DNA of 64,000 bases, taken from contig JAXMOZ010000004.1 of NCBI GenBank assembly GCA_034382075.1, positions 1 to 64,000 of the forward strand, read 5' to 3'. Shown here piece after piece: positions 1 through 8,043 of this stretch. Position 1 is the stretch's first letter. Each line of letters begins with the position of its first letter. This DNA comes from JAEULH01 sp034382075 (GTDB lineage: Bacteria > Pseudomonadota > Alphaproteobacteria > Rhodospirillales > Defluviicoccaceae). A model generated the notes under the pieces. That model was not told where the DNA came from and did not search any database. It saw nothing but the letters and a program-made list of their open reading frames with translations. A program made the translations under genes and the position numbers.

Positions 1-2312
1 ACCTCGACGCCGGGCGCGACGTCGCCGTGCTCTGCGAGGGCGACCCCTTCCTCTACGGCTCCTTCATGTACCTCTACCAGCGGCTGGCGCCGTCTCATCC
101 CACCCGCGTCGTGCCGGGCGTCTCGTCCCTGGGCGCGGTCGCCGCCGCCGCCGGCACCTGGCTTGCGTCCCGCGACGACATCCTGACGGTGCTGCCGGCG
201 ACCCTGCCCGAAGACGAGCTCGCCGCCCGCCTGGCGCTAACCGACGCCGCCGCGATCATGAAGGTCGGCCGCCACCTGGCGAAGGTGCGCCGGGTGCTGT
301 CGCGGCTCGGGCTCGCCGAAAGCGCCCGGTACGTCGAGCGGGCGACAATGCCAGATGAGGTGGTCCTGTCGCTGGAGGCGGCCGGCGAGCGCAAGAACGC
401 GCCTTACTTTTCCATGGTCCTGGTCCGCAGGCCCGAGGCCGGGGAAGAAGCGGCCGCACCAGGGGTCGTGGACGCGGACCGGCTGCCTGTCGGCGCGGTG
501 CTGGTGGCGCTGTCGCCTGGCGGGCTCGCTTTAGCGAAGCGGCTGCAGCCGGTGCTGCCGCAGAGCCGGGTCCATGGCCTCGCCGGCCGTGCCGACGACG
601 GCGACGAGACGTTTGCGGACACGGCCGCGCATCTCCGCGCGCTGTTTGCCGAAGGCGCGCCCATCGTCGGCATTTGCGCCGCCGGCATCCTGATCCGGGC
701 GCTGGCGCCGCTCTTGAGCGACAAGCGCGCAGAACCGCCGGTTGTCGCGGTGGCGGAGACAGGCGCCTGCGCGGTTCCTTTGCTGGGCGGCCATCACGGG
801 GCCAATGCGTTTGCCGCGGCGATCGCCGAGGCGCTGGCCGGGGTGGCGGCAGTGACCACCGGCGGCGACGTTCGCCTTGGCCTTGCCTTGGACGATCCGC
901 CGCCGGGCTGGCGGCTCGCCAATCCGCAAGTGGCGAAAACCATCACCGCGGCGCTGCTCGCCGATCGGCCGGTGCATCTTTCGGTCGCAGCCGGCGACGG
1001 CACCTGGCTCAGAAGCTCGCGCGCCCGCTTCGTCGACGGCACGGCGGAGGCCGGTGCATTGGGCGTTCGCGTCACCGACCGAAAGACCCAGCTCTTGCCC
1101 ACGACGCTGGTGATGCATCCGCCGGTGCTGGTGGTGGGAGTCGGCTGCGCCCGCGGCGCGGCGCCTGGGGAGCTGATCGAGCTCGTGGACACCACGCTCG
1201 CCACCCGTGGCCTCGCCGCCGGCGCCGTCGCCTGCGTCGCCTCGCTGGATCTGAAGGCGGACGAGCCGGCGGTGCATGCGCTGGCCGAGCGCCTGGGCGT
1301 GCCGGCCCGCTTCTTCAGCGCCGAGGAGCTGGAGCGGGAGCGGCCGCGGCTGGCGACCCCGTCGGAGGTCGTGTTCCAGGAGGTGGGCTGCCACGGCGTC
1401 GCCGAGGGTGCGGCTTTGGCCGCCGCCGGCGCCGAGGCGAGCCTGTTCGTTACCAAGACCAAGTCGGCGCAGGCGACCTGCGCCGTCGCCCGCGCCCGCT
1501 TCGACATCGACCCCGCCCGGGCCGGGCGACCGCGCGGCCGGCTCGCCATCGTCGGCATCGGCCCCGGCCAGAGGTCGTGGCGCACCCCCGAGGCCACCGC
1601 CGCCCTGGCCGCGGCCGACGACGTTGTCGGGTACGGCCTCTATCTCGACCTGATCGCGGACCTCGTCGCCGGCAAGGCCTGCCACACCTCTGAACTGGCG
1701 GAGGAGGAGCAGCGGGTGCGCCGGGCGCTCGACCTCGCCGCCTCCGGGCGCCGGGTCTGCCTGGTGAGCTCGGGCGACGCCGGGATCTACGCGCTGGCAA
1801 CCCTCGCCTTCGAGTGCCTCGAGGTGGAGAACCGGCCGGAGTGGAACCGGATCGAGATCACCGTGGCGCCCGGCATCTCGGCGCTGCAGGCGGCCGCCGC
1901 CCGGATCGGCGCCCCGCTCGGGCACGACTTCTGCACCGTCTCGCTCTCGGACCTGCTCACGCCCTGGGCCGAGATCGAGCGCCGGCTGGCCGCGGCCGCC
2001 GCCGGCGACTTCGTCGTCGCCCTCTACAACCCGGTGTCGAAGCGCAGGCAGGACCAGCTCGTCGCCGCCCGCGCCATCCTGCTGCGTCACCGCCCGGCCG
2101 GAACGCCGGTGGTTCTGGCCCGCAACCTCGGCCGCGAGGGCGAGCGGGTGGAGGTGATCACCCTGGAGGCGCTGGCGCCGGAGCGGGCTGACATGCTGAC
2201 GGTGATCCTCATCGGCAACAGCCAGACCCGGCTCGTCACCCGCGGCATGAGCCGCTGGGTCTATACCCCCCGGGGCTACGCGCAAAAGCGTGCCGAGGCG
2301 GACGCGGGATGA
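1..2312 (+). CDS. cobJ: CobI(partial)-CbiG-CobJ fusion, corrin-ring biosynthesis
   Basis: The reading frame is open at the left edge of the window, so the true start lies outside. Three domains follow one another. Up to about base 440 is the C-terminal part of a precorrin-2 C20-methyltransferase (CobI), seen in the CEGDPFLYGSFMYL motif. About 480-1480 is CbiG, with the GICAAGILIRALAPLL and LLGGHHGAN motifs and the C-terminal TKTKSAQATCA motif. About 1537-2270 is a precorrin-3B C17-methyltransferase (CobJ) with GIGPG, SSGDAGIYALA and APGISALQAAAARIGAPLG. CbiG opens the delta-lactone in the cobalt-early pathway and CobJ/CbiH contracts the ring. No stop or start codon separates the domains. It overlaps cobM by 4 bases (ATGA). 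CobI-CobJ and CbiG-CobJ fusions are known; a triple fusion is less usual. Identity is secure; which pathway variant it serves is inference. Confidence 0.92.
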   Translation, partial: LDAGRDVAVLCEGDPFLYGSFMYLYQRLAPSHPTRVVPGVSSLGAVAAAAGTWLASRDDILTVLPATLPEDELAARLALTDAAAIMKVGRHLAKVRRVLSRLGLAESARYVERATMPDEVVLSLEAAGERKNAPYFSMVLVRRPEAGEEAAAPGVVDADRLPVGAVLVALSPGGLALAKRLQPVLPQSRVHGLAGRADDGDETFADTAAHLRALFAEGAPIVGICAAGILIRALAPLLSDKRAEPPVVAVAETGACAVPLLGGHHGANAFAAAIAEALAGVAAVTTGGDVRLGLALDDPPPGWRLANPQVAKTITAALLADRPVHLSVAAGDGTWLRSSRARFVDGTAEAGALGVRVTDRKTQLLPTTLVMHPPVLVVGVGCARGAAPGELIELVDTTLATRGLAAGAVACVASLDLKADEPAVHALAERLGVPARFFSAEELERERPRLATPSEVVFQEVGCHGVAEGAALAAAGAEASLFVTKTKSAQATCAVARARFDIDPARAGRPRGRLAIVGIGPGQRSWRTPEATAALAAADDVVGYGLYLDLIADLVAGKACHTSELAEEEQRVRRALDLAASGRRVCLVSSGDAGIYALATLAFECLEVENRPEWNRIEITVAPGISALQAAAARIGAPLGHDFCTVSLSDLLTPWAEIERRLAAAAAGDFVVALYNPVSKRRQDQLVAARAILLRHRPAGTPVVLARNLGREGERVEVITLEALAPERADMLTVILIGNSQTRLVTRGMSRWVYTPRGYAQKRAEADAG

Positions 2313-3103
2313 CCGTACACTTCATCGGCGCCGGTCCGGGCGCGCCTGACCTCATCACCGTGCGCGGGCTGAACCTGATCCGCACGTCGCCGGTCGTGCT
2401 CTACGCCGGTTCGCTGGTCCCGGCCGAAGTGGTGGCCGAGGCCCCGGCGGGGGCGCGGGTGATTGACACCGCGCCCCTGCATCTCGACCAGATCGTCGAG
2501 GAGATGCGGGCGGCCGATGCCGCCGGCCACGACGTCGCCCGGGTGCATTCCGGCGACCCCTCGCTCTACGGCGCCGTGGCCGAGCAGATGCGCCGGCTCG
2601 ACGCGCTCGCCATCGCCTACGACATCACCCCAGGCGTTCCCGCCTATGCCGCCGCCGCCGCCAGCCTGAAGCGCGAGTTGACCCTTCCCGGCGTCAGCCA
2701 GACGGTGATCCTCACCCGCACCGCGACCCGCAGCTCGGCGATGCCGCCCGGCGAGCAGTTGGAGCGGCTTGCAACAAGCGGCGCAACGCTGGCCATCCAC
2801 CTCTCGGTCACCAACCTCGCCCGCGTGGTCCGCGACCTTGTGCCCCACTACGGCGAGGACTGCCCGGTGGCCGTGGTCTACCGCGCGAGCTGGCCTGACG
2901 AGCGGGTGCTGCGCGGCCGGCTTGTCGACATCCGCGAGCAGGTGAAGGCCGCAGGGATCACCCGCACGGCGCTGATCCTGGTCGGGCGGGTGCTTGCAGA
3001 CGAAGGCTTCGCAGACAGCCGGCTTTATGCCGCCGACCACCACCACGTGCTCCGGCCGAAGGCTCCGGCGGGCCCGGAGGGCGGGCCGCGGAGGTCGGAT
3101 TAG
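2309..3103 (+). CDS. cobM: Precorrin-4 C11-methyltransferase CobM
   Basis: SAM-dependent methyltransferase that methylates C11 of precorrin-4 in cobalamin synthesis (CbiF in the cobalt-early route). At 264 residues it has normal length. It starts with VHFIGAGPGAPDLIT, the first SAM loop, and carries the family motifs HSGDPSLYGA near residue 80 and YDITPGVPAYAAAAA near residue 105, plus the central TRTATR segment. The ATG overlaps the stop of the preceding fusion gene, so the two are translationally coupled in one cob operon. The gene converges on ligA across a 186-base gap that contains a dispersed palindromic repeat. Confidence 0.96.
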   Translation: MTVHFIGAGPGAPDLITVRGLNLIRTSPVVLYAGSLVPAEVVAEAPAGARVIDTAPLHLDQIVEEMRAADAAGHDVARVHSGDPSLYGAVAEQMRRLDALAIAYDITPGVPAYAAAAASLKRELTLPGVSQTVILTRTATRSSAMPPGEQLERLATSGATLAIHLSVTNLARVVRDLVPHYGEDCPVAVVYRASWPDERVLRGRLVDIREQVKAAGITRTALILVGRVLADEGFADSRLYAADHHHVLRPKAPAGPEGGPRRSD

Positions 3104-3183
3104 CCGGAGGCCAAGCGACTCGTGATCAGGCTGACGCAGCCAAACCCGCAAGCAGCGTCAATGCATCCGGAAAACTCACTACT

Positions 3184-3249
3184 CGTCACCCCCGGCCTTG
3201 TTCCGGGGATCGATTGAGGATGGATGGCCGTAACAGAACGGTCATGACG
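3184..3249. repeat. Dispersed intergenic palindromic repeat, copy 1
   Basis: A 66-base element made of two imperfect hairpins. The left half begins CGTCACCCCCGG and pairs with TTCCGGGG. The right half is GGCCGTAACAGAACGGTCATGACG. The same layout recurs at 40503-40569, 63239-63307 and, inverted, at 58793-58863. It lies between the convergent ends of cobM and ligA. It could help terminate transcription, but no poly-T tract follows. Confidence 0.75.
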
Positions 3250-3289
3250 TTGAGAAAAATTCTCGCGGCGAGGCACCACAGGTTCTCTA

Positions 3290-5383
3290 TCAGGCCTCCG
3301 GCGCGATCAGCGCCAGCCACTCGTCTTCGCCCAGCGTGGCGACGCCCAAGGCCTCGGCCTTCGCCCGTTTGCTGCCGGCGTCGGCGCCGATCACGACGTA
3401 GTCGGTGTTGCGCGAGACCGAGCCTGCGACCTTGGCGCCCAGGGCCTCGGCCCGGGCCTTGGCCTCGTTTCGGGTCATGGTCTGGAGGCTGCCGGTGAAG
3501 ACCACGGTCTTGCCGGCGATGGGAGAGGCGCCGGTTTCGGGTCCGGAGAAGTCCTCGACCGTCACCTCGCGCTGCAGGTCGTCGAGGACGGCCAGGTTGT
3601 GCGGCTCGGCGAAGAAGGCGACGACGTCGCCCGCGACCGAGGGGCCGACGCCGTCGATGTTGTCGAGGTCCAGGTAGGCGAGCGAGGCGGGATCGGCGGC
3701 CGCGACCATGGCCGTCCGCCAGGCGGCGAGCGAGCCGTAGTGGCGGGCGAGCAGGCGGGCGGTGGCTTGGCCGACCTGGGGGATGCCCAGCGCGTAGACG
3801 AAGCGCTCGAGCGCGATCCTGCGCCGCGCCTCGACGGCGGCGATCAGGTTCGCCGCCGAGCGCGGGCCCCAGCCCGCTCGCGCCGCGATCTCGGCCTCGC
3901 GAAGGTGCAGGCGGAAGATGTCGCCGGGGGTCGTGATCAGGCCGTCGGCGCGGAAGGCGGCGATGTGCCGCGCCCCCAGCCCCTCGATGTCGAAAGCGGC
4001 GCGCGAGACGAAATGCTTCAGTCGCTCCACCGCCTGCGCCGGGCAGATCAGCCCGCCGGTGCAGCGGCGCGCCGCGGCGCCGTCTTCGCGCACCGCGAGG
4101 CTGCCGCACTCCGGGCAGTGGTCGGGGAAGCGGTAGGGATGCGCCTCGGCCGGGCGCTGCTCGGTAACGACGGCGACCACCTGGGGGATGACGTCGCCGG
4201 CCCGCTGGACGATCACCGTGTCGCCCTCGCGGATGTCCTTGCGCCCAATCTCGTCTTCGTTGTGCAGCGTCGCCCGGGAGACGACCACGCCGCCCACCGT
4301 CACCGGCTCCAGCACCGCCACCGGCGTCAGCGTGCCCTGGCGGCCCACCTGGATGCGGATTTCCGCAAGCAAGGTCCGCGCCCGCTCGGCTTCGAACTTC
4401 TGCGCGATCGCCCAGCGCGGCGCCCGGCTGAGGGTGCCCAGCCGCTGCTGCCAGTCGAGCCGATCGACCTTGAAGACGACGCCGTCGATGTCGTAGTCGA
4501 GCGCGGCGCGCCGGTCGGCGAGCTGGTGATAGAAGGCGAGCATCTCGCCCTCGTCGTGGCACAGCCTGGCAAGCGGGTTCACCGGAAAGCCGAAGCCCTG
4601 CAGCCGGGCGAGGAAATGATGGTGGGTGGCGGCCATCGGCTCGGAGAGCTCGCCCGCGGCGTAGGCGAAAAAGCGCAGCGGCCGCTCGGCGGTGATGGCG
4701 GGATCCAGCTGACGCAGCGAGCCGGCGGCCGCGTTGCGGGGGTTGGCGAAGACCTTGGCGCCCGCTTCCCGTTGCCGATCGTTCAGCGCCGCGAAGTCGC
4801 TTTTGCTCATGTAAACCTCGCCGCGCACCTCGAAGACCGTGGGCGCGTCGGCGATGGCCTCGGGAATGTCGGCAAGGGTCTTGAGGTTGGCGGTCACGTC
4901 CTCGCCGATGCTGCCGTCGCCGCGGGTGGCGCCGCGGACGAAGCGTCCGCTCTCGTAGCGGAGCGAGACGGAGAGCCCGTCGATCTTGGGCTCCGCCATC
5001 ATCTCGAGCGCCTGGCCGGGGTCGCTCAGCTCCTTGAGGAAGCGGCGGATCTGGGCCACGAACTCGATCAGCTCGGCGTCGCTGAAGGCGTTGTTGAGCG
5101 ACAGCATCGGCCGGCGGTGGACGACCTTGGCGAAAGCCTCCGCCGGGGCGGCGCCGACGCGCTTCGACGGGCTGTCGTCGCGCACGAGGTCGGGGAAGCG
5201 CGCCTCGATGGCGGCGCTGCGCCGATGCAGGGCGTCGTAGTCGGCGTCGCTGACGAGCGGCGCGTCCTCGACGTAGTAGGCCCGGTCGTAGGCGGCGAGC
5301 TCCTCGGCCAGGGCCTCGAGCTCCGCTTCCGCCTGGGCGCGGTCGAGGTCCTCGGGCGGGATCGCCCTGAGCTCGGCGCTCAT
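3290..5383 (-). CDS. ligA: NAD-dependent DNA ligase LigA
   Basis: Seals nicks in replication and repair using NAD+. The 697 residues cover the whole family architecture: an N-terminal Ia domain with YxxAYY (about 33-37), the nucleotidyltransferase domain with the adenylated lysine in EPKIDG (Lys133), the OB fold, a four-cysteine zinc site (CPECG ... C ... C), helix-hairpin-helix repeats, and a C-terminal BRCT domain starting near GKTVVFTGSL. The start codon overlaps the stop of recN by 4 bases. It is the last gene of the bamD-recN-ligA run, an order common in alphaproteobacteria. Confidence 0.98.
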   Translation of the reverse strand: MSAELRAIPPEDLDRAQAEAELEALAEELAAYDRAYYVEDAPLVSDADYDALHRRSAAIEARFPDLVRDDSPSKRVGAAPAEAFAKVVHRRPMLSLNNAFSDAELIEFVAQIRRFLKELSDPGQALEMMAEPKIDGLSVSLRYESGRFVRGATRGDGSIGEDVTANLKTLADIPEAIADAPTVFEVRGEVYMSKSDFAALNDRQREAGAKVFANPRNAAAGSLRQLDPAITAERPLRFFAYAAGELSEPMAATHHHFLARLQGFGFPVNPLARLCHDEGEMLAFYHQLADRRAALDYDIDGVVFKVDRLDWQQRLGTLSRAPRWAIAQKFEAERARTLLAEIRIQVGRQGTLTPVAVLEPVTVGGVVVSRATLHNEDEIGRKDIREGDTVIVQRAGDVIPQVVAVVTEQRPAEAHPYRFPDHCPECGSLAVREDGAAARRCTGGLICPAQAVERLKHFVSRAAFDIEGLGARHIAAFRADGLITTPGDIFRLHLREAEIAARAGWGPRSAANLIAAVEARRRIALERFVYALGIPQVGQATARLLARHYGSLAAWRTAMVAAADPASLAYLDLDNIDGVGPSVAGDVVAFFAEPHNLAVLDDLQREVTVEDFSGPETGASPIAGKTVVFTGSLQTMTRNEAKARAEALGAKVAGSVSRNTDYVVIGADAGSKRAKAEALGVATLGEDEWLALIAPEA

Positions 5384-7062
5384 GCGCTCTGTCTGAGCAG
5401 CAGGCTGGCGGCGGCGGCCCGAGCCTCGTCGGTGATCCGCGCACCCGCCAGCATCCGCGCCAATTCCTCCTTGCGCTCCGTCTGGTCGAGCACGTCGATG
5501 CGGGTCAGCGCCTCGCCGTCGCTTGATGCTTTCCTCACCCGCCAGTGGTGGGCGCCGCGCGCCGCGACCTGCGGCGAGTGGGTCAGCACCAGCACCTGAA
5601 CCTCGCAGCCGAGACGGGCGAGCCGTTCGCCGACCGCGTCGGCGACGGCGCCGCCGACGCCGGCGTCCACCTCGTCGAAGATCAGCGTCGGCACCGGGTC
5701 GGCCTGGGCGAGGACCACCTTCAGGGCCAGCATGAAGCGGGCAAGCTCGCCGCCCGAGGCGATCCGGCTCAACGGTCCGGCGGGGCTGCCGGGATTGGTG
5801 GCAACCTCGAAGACCACCTGATCCTTGCCGTGGGGTCCCCAGTCGCTTTCGGGAAGGGCGCGCACCACGGTGCGGAACACCGCCTTGCCGAGGTTGAGGG
5901 GCCGCAGTTCGCCTGCGACCTCGCCGTCCAGTCGCACCGCCGCCTGCCTTCTGGCGTCGCCCAGCCGCTCGGCCACCGCGTCGTAGGCAGCGTGCGTGGC
6001 CTTCGCCTCGGCCTTCAGGCGCACCAGCCGGGCGGCGCCGTCGTCGAGGTTGGCGAGCCTCTCGCCCAAGTCCAGGCGCAGCACCGGCAAGTTGGCGACG
6101 GCGCAGCCATGCTTGCGCGCCGCCGCGCGAAGCGCGAACAGCCGCTCCTCGGTCTCCTCCAGCCGGCGCGGGTCGAGATCCAGCTCCGCCAGCGCCCGCT
6201 CGATCTGCGCCTGCGCCTCGATCACCTCGCCGCGGGCGCGGCCCAACGCCTCGATGGCGCCGTCGAGCTGGCCGCCGGCCAAAGCAGCGATGCGCTCCAG
6301 CGGGCGGACCGCGTTCTGAATCGAGGCCTCGGCACCCGGCAGCGGCTCCTCGCCGGCCAAGGCCCGGGCGGCGTCGGCCATCGCCTGGACGATCTTCTCG
6401 CCGCTCAGCAGCCGGGCGCGGACCTCGGCGAGGGTGTCCTCCTCGTCCGGCTTGGGATCGAGCTCATCGAGCTCGGCCAGAGCATGACGAAGAAACTCCT
6501 CGTCGCGGCGGGCGGCGGCCAGATCGGCCTCGGCCTCGGCCAATGCTGCATCGGCGGCGGCGGCTTGCGCCCAAACCTCGGCGATCTCGCCGAGCAGCCC
6601 GTCGAGGCCGGCGAAGGCGTCGAGCAAGGTGCGGTGGGTCGCGGGGCTCAGCAGCCGCTGGTTTTCGAACTGCCCGTGGATTTCGACCAGGCCGTCGCCG
6701 ATCTGCCGGAGCAGCCCGGCCGCCACCGGCTGGTCGTTGACGAAGGCCCGCGAGCGGCCGTCGGCGCCGACGATCCGGCGCAGCACCAGCGCGCCGTCCT
6801 CCACCACGATGCCCTGCTCGCCGAGGGCCGCGAGCAGCGGATGCGAAGGGGCGAGATCGAAGGCGGCGCTCACCGATCCCTGCGCCGCGCCGTGGCGGAC
6901 CAATCTGGTCTCGGCCCGGCTGCCGAGGGCGAGGCCAAGGGCGTCGAGGAGGATCGACTTGCCGGCGCCGCTCTCGCCGGTGAGCGCCGACAGCCCCGGC
7001 TGGAACTCCAGATCGAGCCGGTCGATCAGAACGATGTCACGAATGGAAAGCGCAGAAAGCAT
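5380..7062 (-). CDS. recN: DNA repair protein RecN
   Basis: SMC-like ATPase of double-strand break repair. At 560 residues it has normal length. The N-terminal Walker A is GESGAGKS (residues 29-36). Two coiled-coil stretches rich in Ala, Glu and Arg flank the middle. The C-terminal half has the SGGELARFMLALK signature and Walker B LIFDEVDAGVGG, followed by VLVLTHSPQVAA. It is coupled to ligA by a 4-base overlap and follows bamD by 33 bases. I see no SOS box in that short gap, so it is probably expressed with bamD. Confidence 0.97.
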   Translation of the reverse strand: MLSALSIRDIVLIDRLDLEFQPGLSALTGESGAGKSILLDALGLALGSRAETRLVRHGAAQGSVSAAFDLAPSHPLLAALGEQGIVVEDGALVLRRIVGADGRSRAFVNDQPVAAGLLRQIGDGLVEIHGQFENQRLLSPATHRTLLDAFAGLDGLLGEIAEVWAQAAAADAALAEAEADLAAARRDEEFLRHALAELDELDPKPDEEDTLAEVRARLLSGEKIVQAMADAARALAGEEPLPGAEASIQNAVRPLERIAALAGGQLDGAIEALGRARGEVIEAQAQIERALAELDLDPRRLEETEERLFALRAAARKHGCAVANLPVLRLDLGERLANLDDGAARLVRLKAEAKATHAAYDAVAERLGDARRQAAVRLDGEVAGELRPLNLGKAVFRTVVRALPESDWGPHGKDQVVFEVATNPGSPAGPLSRIASGGELARFMLALKVVLAQADPVPTLIFDEVDAGVGGAVADAVGERLARLGCEVQVLVLTHSPQVAARGAHHWRVRKASSDGEALTRIDVLDQTERKEELARMLAGARITDEARAAAASLLLRQSA

Positions 7063-7095
7063 CGGCTGGAAGAGCCGCGGGGCCGCCGAGCCGCG

Positions 7096-7860
7096 TCATC
7101 CGCCCCGGCTCTCCACCAGGGCGTAGGCGTCGGCGTACCACTCGCTGCCGGGGAAATTGTAGCCGAGGATGGCGGCGGTCTTGCGCGCCTCCTCGGTCAG
7201 CCCGAGGGCGGTGTAGGACTCGGTCAGGCGGAGCAACGCCTCGGGCACGTGGGTGGTCCTCTGGTACTTCTCCAGCACCGTGCGGAAGCGGTTGATGGCC
7301 GCGACATAGTAGCCGCGGTGGAGGTAGTAGCGGCCGACGACCATCTCGCGGCCGGCCAGATGGTCGTTGGCGAGGTCGATCTTCACCTTGGCGTCGCGGG
7401 CGTAGTCGCTGTCGGGATAGCGGTTGATCAGCTCCTGGAAGGCGCGTTTGGCGTCCTCCGTCATCTTCTGGTCGCGCGCGGCGTCGGAGATGCGCTCGTA
7501 GTAGGCGAGCCCCTTGAGGTAGTAGGCGTAGGGGACGTCCTTGTCGGCCGGGTGCAGGTCGATGAAGCGGTCGAGCGCGGCGATGGCGTCGTCGTATTCG
7601 TTCGCCTCGTAGTGGGCGTAGGCCGCCTGCAGCTGGGCGTGGGTGGCCCACGGCGAGTAGGGGTGCTGGCGCTCCACCTCGTCGTAAAGCTTAGCCGCCT
7701 TCTTGAAGTCGCCGTCGTTCATGGCCGTCGAGGCGCGGGAGTAGAGCTCCTCGACGGACCGCTCGACGTATTCCTCGTCCTCCGATGAGGCGCAACCGGC
7801 CGCCAAAGCCAGCGTCAACAAGATCGCCGGCACGCTCCGCCTGTTCAGGATCAGCGCCAT
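7096..7860 (-). CDS. bamD: Outer-membrane assembly lipoprotein BamD
   Basis: Component of the BAM complex that inserts beta-barrel proteins in the outer membrane. I chose the ATG at 7858-7860 because it places a normal lipoprotein signal first: a short basic start, a hydrophobic stretch and the lipobox LAAG-C at Cys24. The mature part is a run of TPR helices with HPYSPWATHAQLQ and the family phrase YPDSDYARDAK. It has 254 residues. A TATAGT hexamer at 7901-7906 (minus strand) may be a -10 box, with TTGGAT 19 bases upstream as a weak -35. Together with the hairpin after ftsZ this suggests bamD-recN-ligA can be transcribed separately. lpxC, usually just upstream, is absent. Confidence 0.95.
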   Translation of the reverse strand: MALILNRRSVPAILLTLALAAGCASSEDEEYVERSVEELYSRASTAMNDGDFKKAAKLYDEVERQHPYSPWATHAQLQAAYAHYEANEYDDAIAALDRFIDLHPADKDVPYAYYLKGLAYYERISDAARDQKMTEDAKRAFQELINRYPDSDYARDAKVKIDLANDHLAGREMVVGRYYLHRGYYVAAINRFRTVLEKYQRTTHVPEALLRLTESYTALGLTEEARKTAAILGYNFPGSEWYADAYALVESRGG

Positions 7861-7990
7861 TCCCGCTCTTCGCTCAGTCAACCGTCCATGAAGAACGCCG
7901 ACTATATCATGACCGTTCCCGGCCGATCCAAGCAAAGCGTCCGCCTGTCTCAGCCTGACCCGGTGAAGCGGGAGCCACCGGCCGGCACGG

Positions 7991-8014
7991 GCCGGGGCAC
8001 TTCCGCGCCCCGGC
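7991..8014 (-). terminator. Hairpin after ftsZ
   Basis: Perfect 8-base arms (GCCGGGGC and GCCCCGGC) with an 8-base loop, 30 bases beyond the ftsZ stop. No T-run follows on the minus strand, so it may attenuate transcription or mark RNA processing rather than act as a classical intrinsic terminator. Confidence 0.5.
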
Positions 8015-8043
8015 GATCGCGACCGGCACCCCGGCGGCCCGGT

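Noticed and set aside
674..1693. Long frames antisense or out of frame to the cob fusion, recA-like region and SMC (for example 674-1693, 33620-36193)
   Set aside because: They are Arg/Gly/Ala-rich translations of high-GC coding DNA in the wrong frame; no domain is recognisable and a clear gene occupies the other frame.
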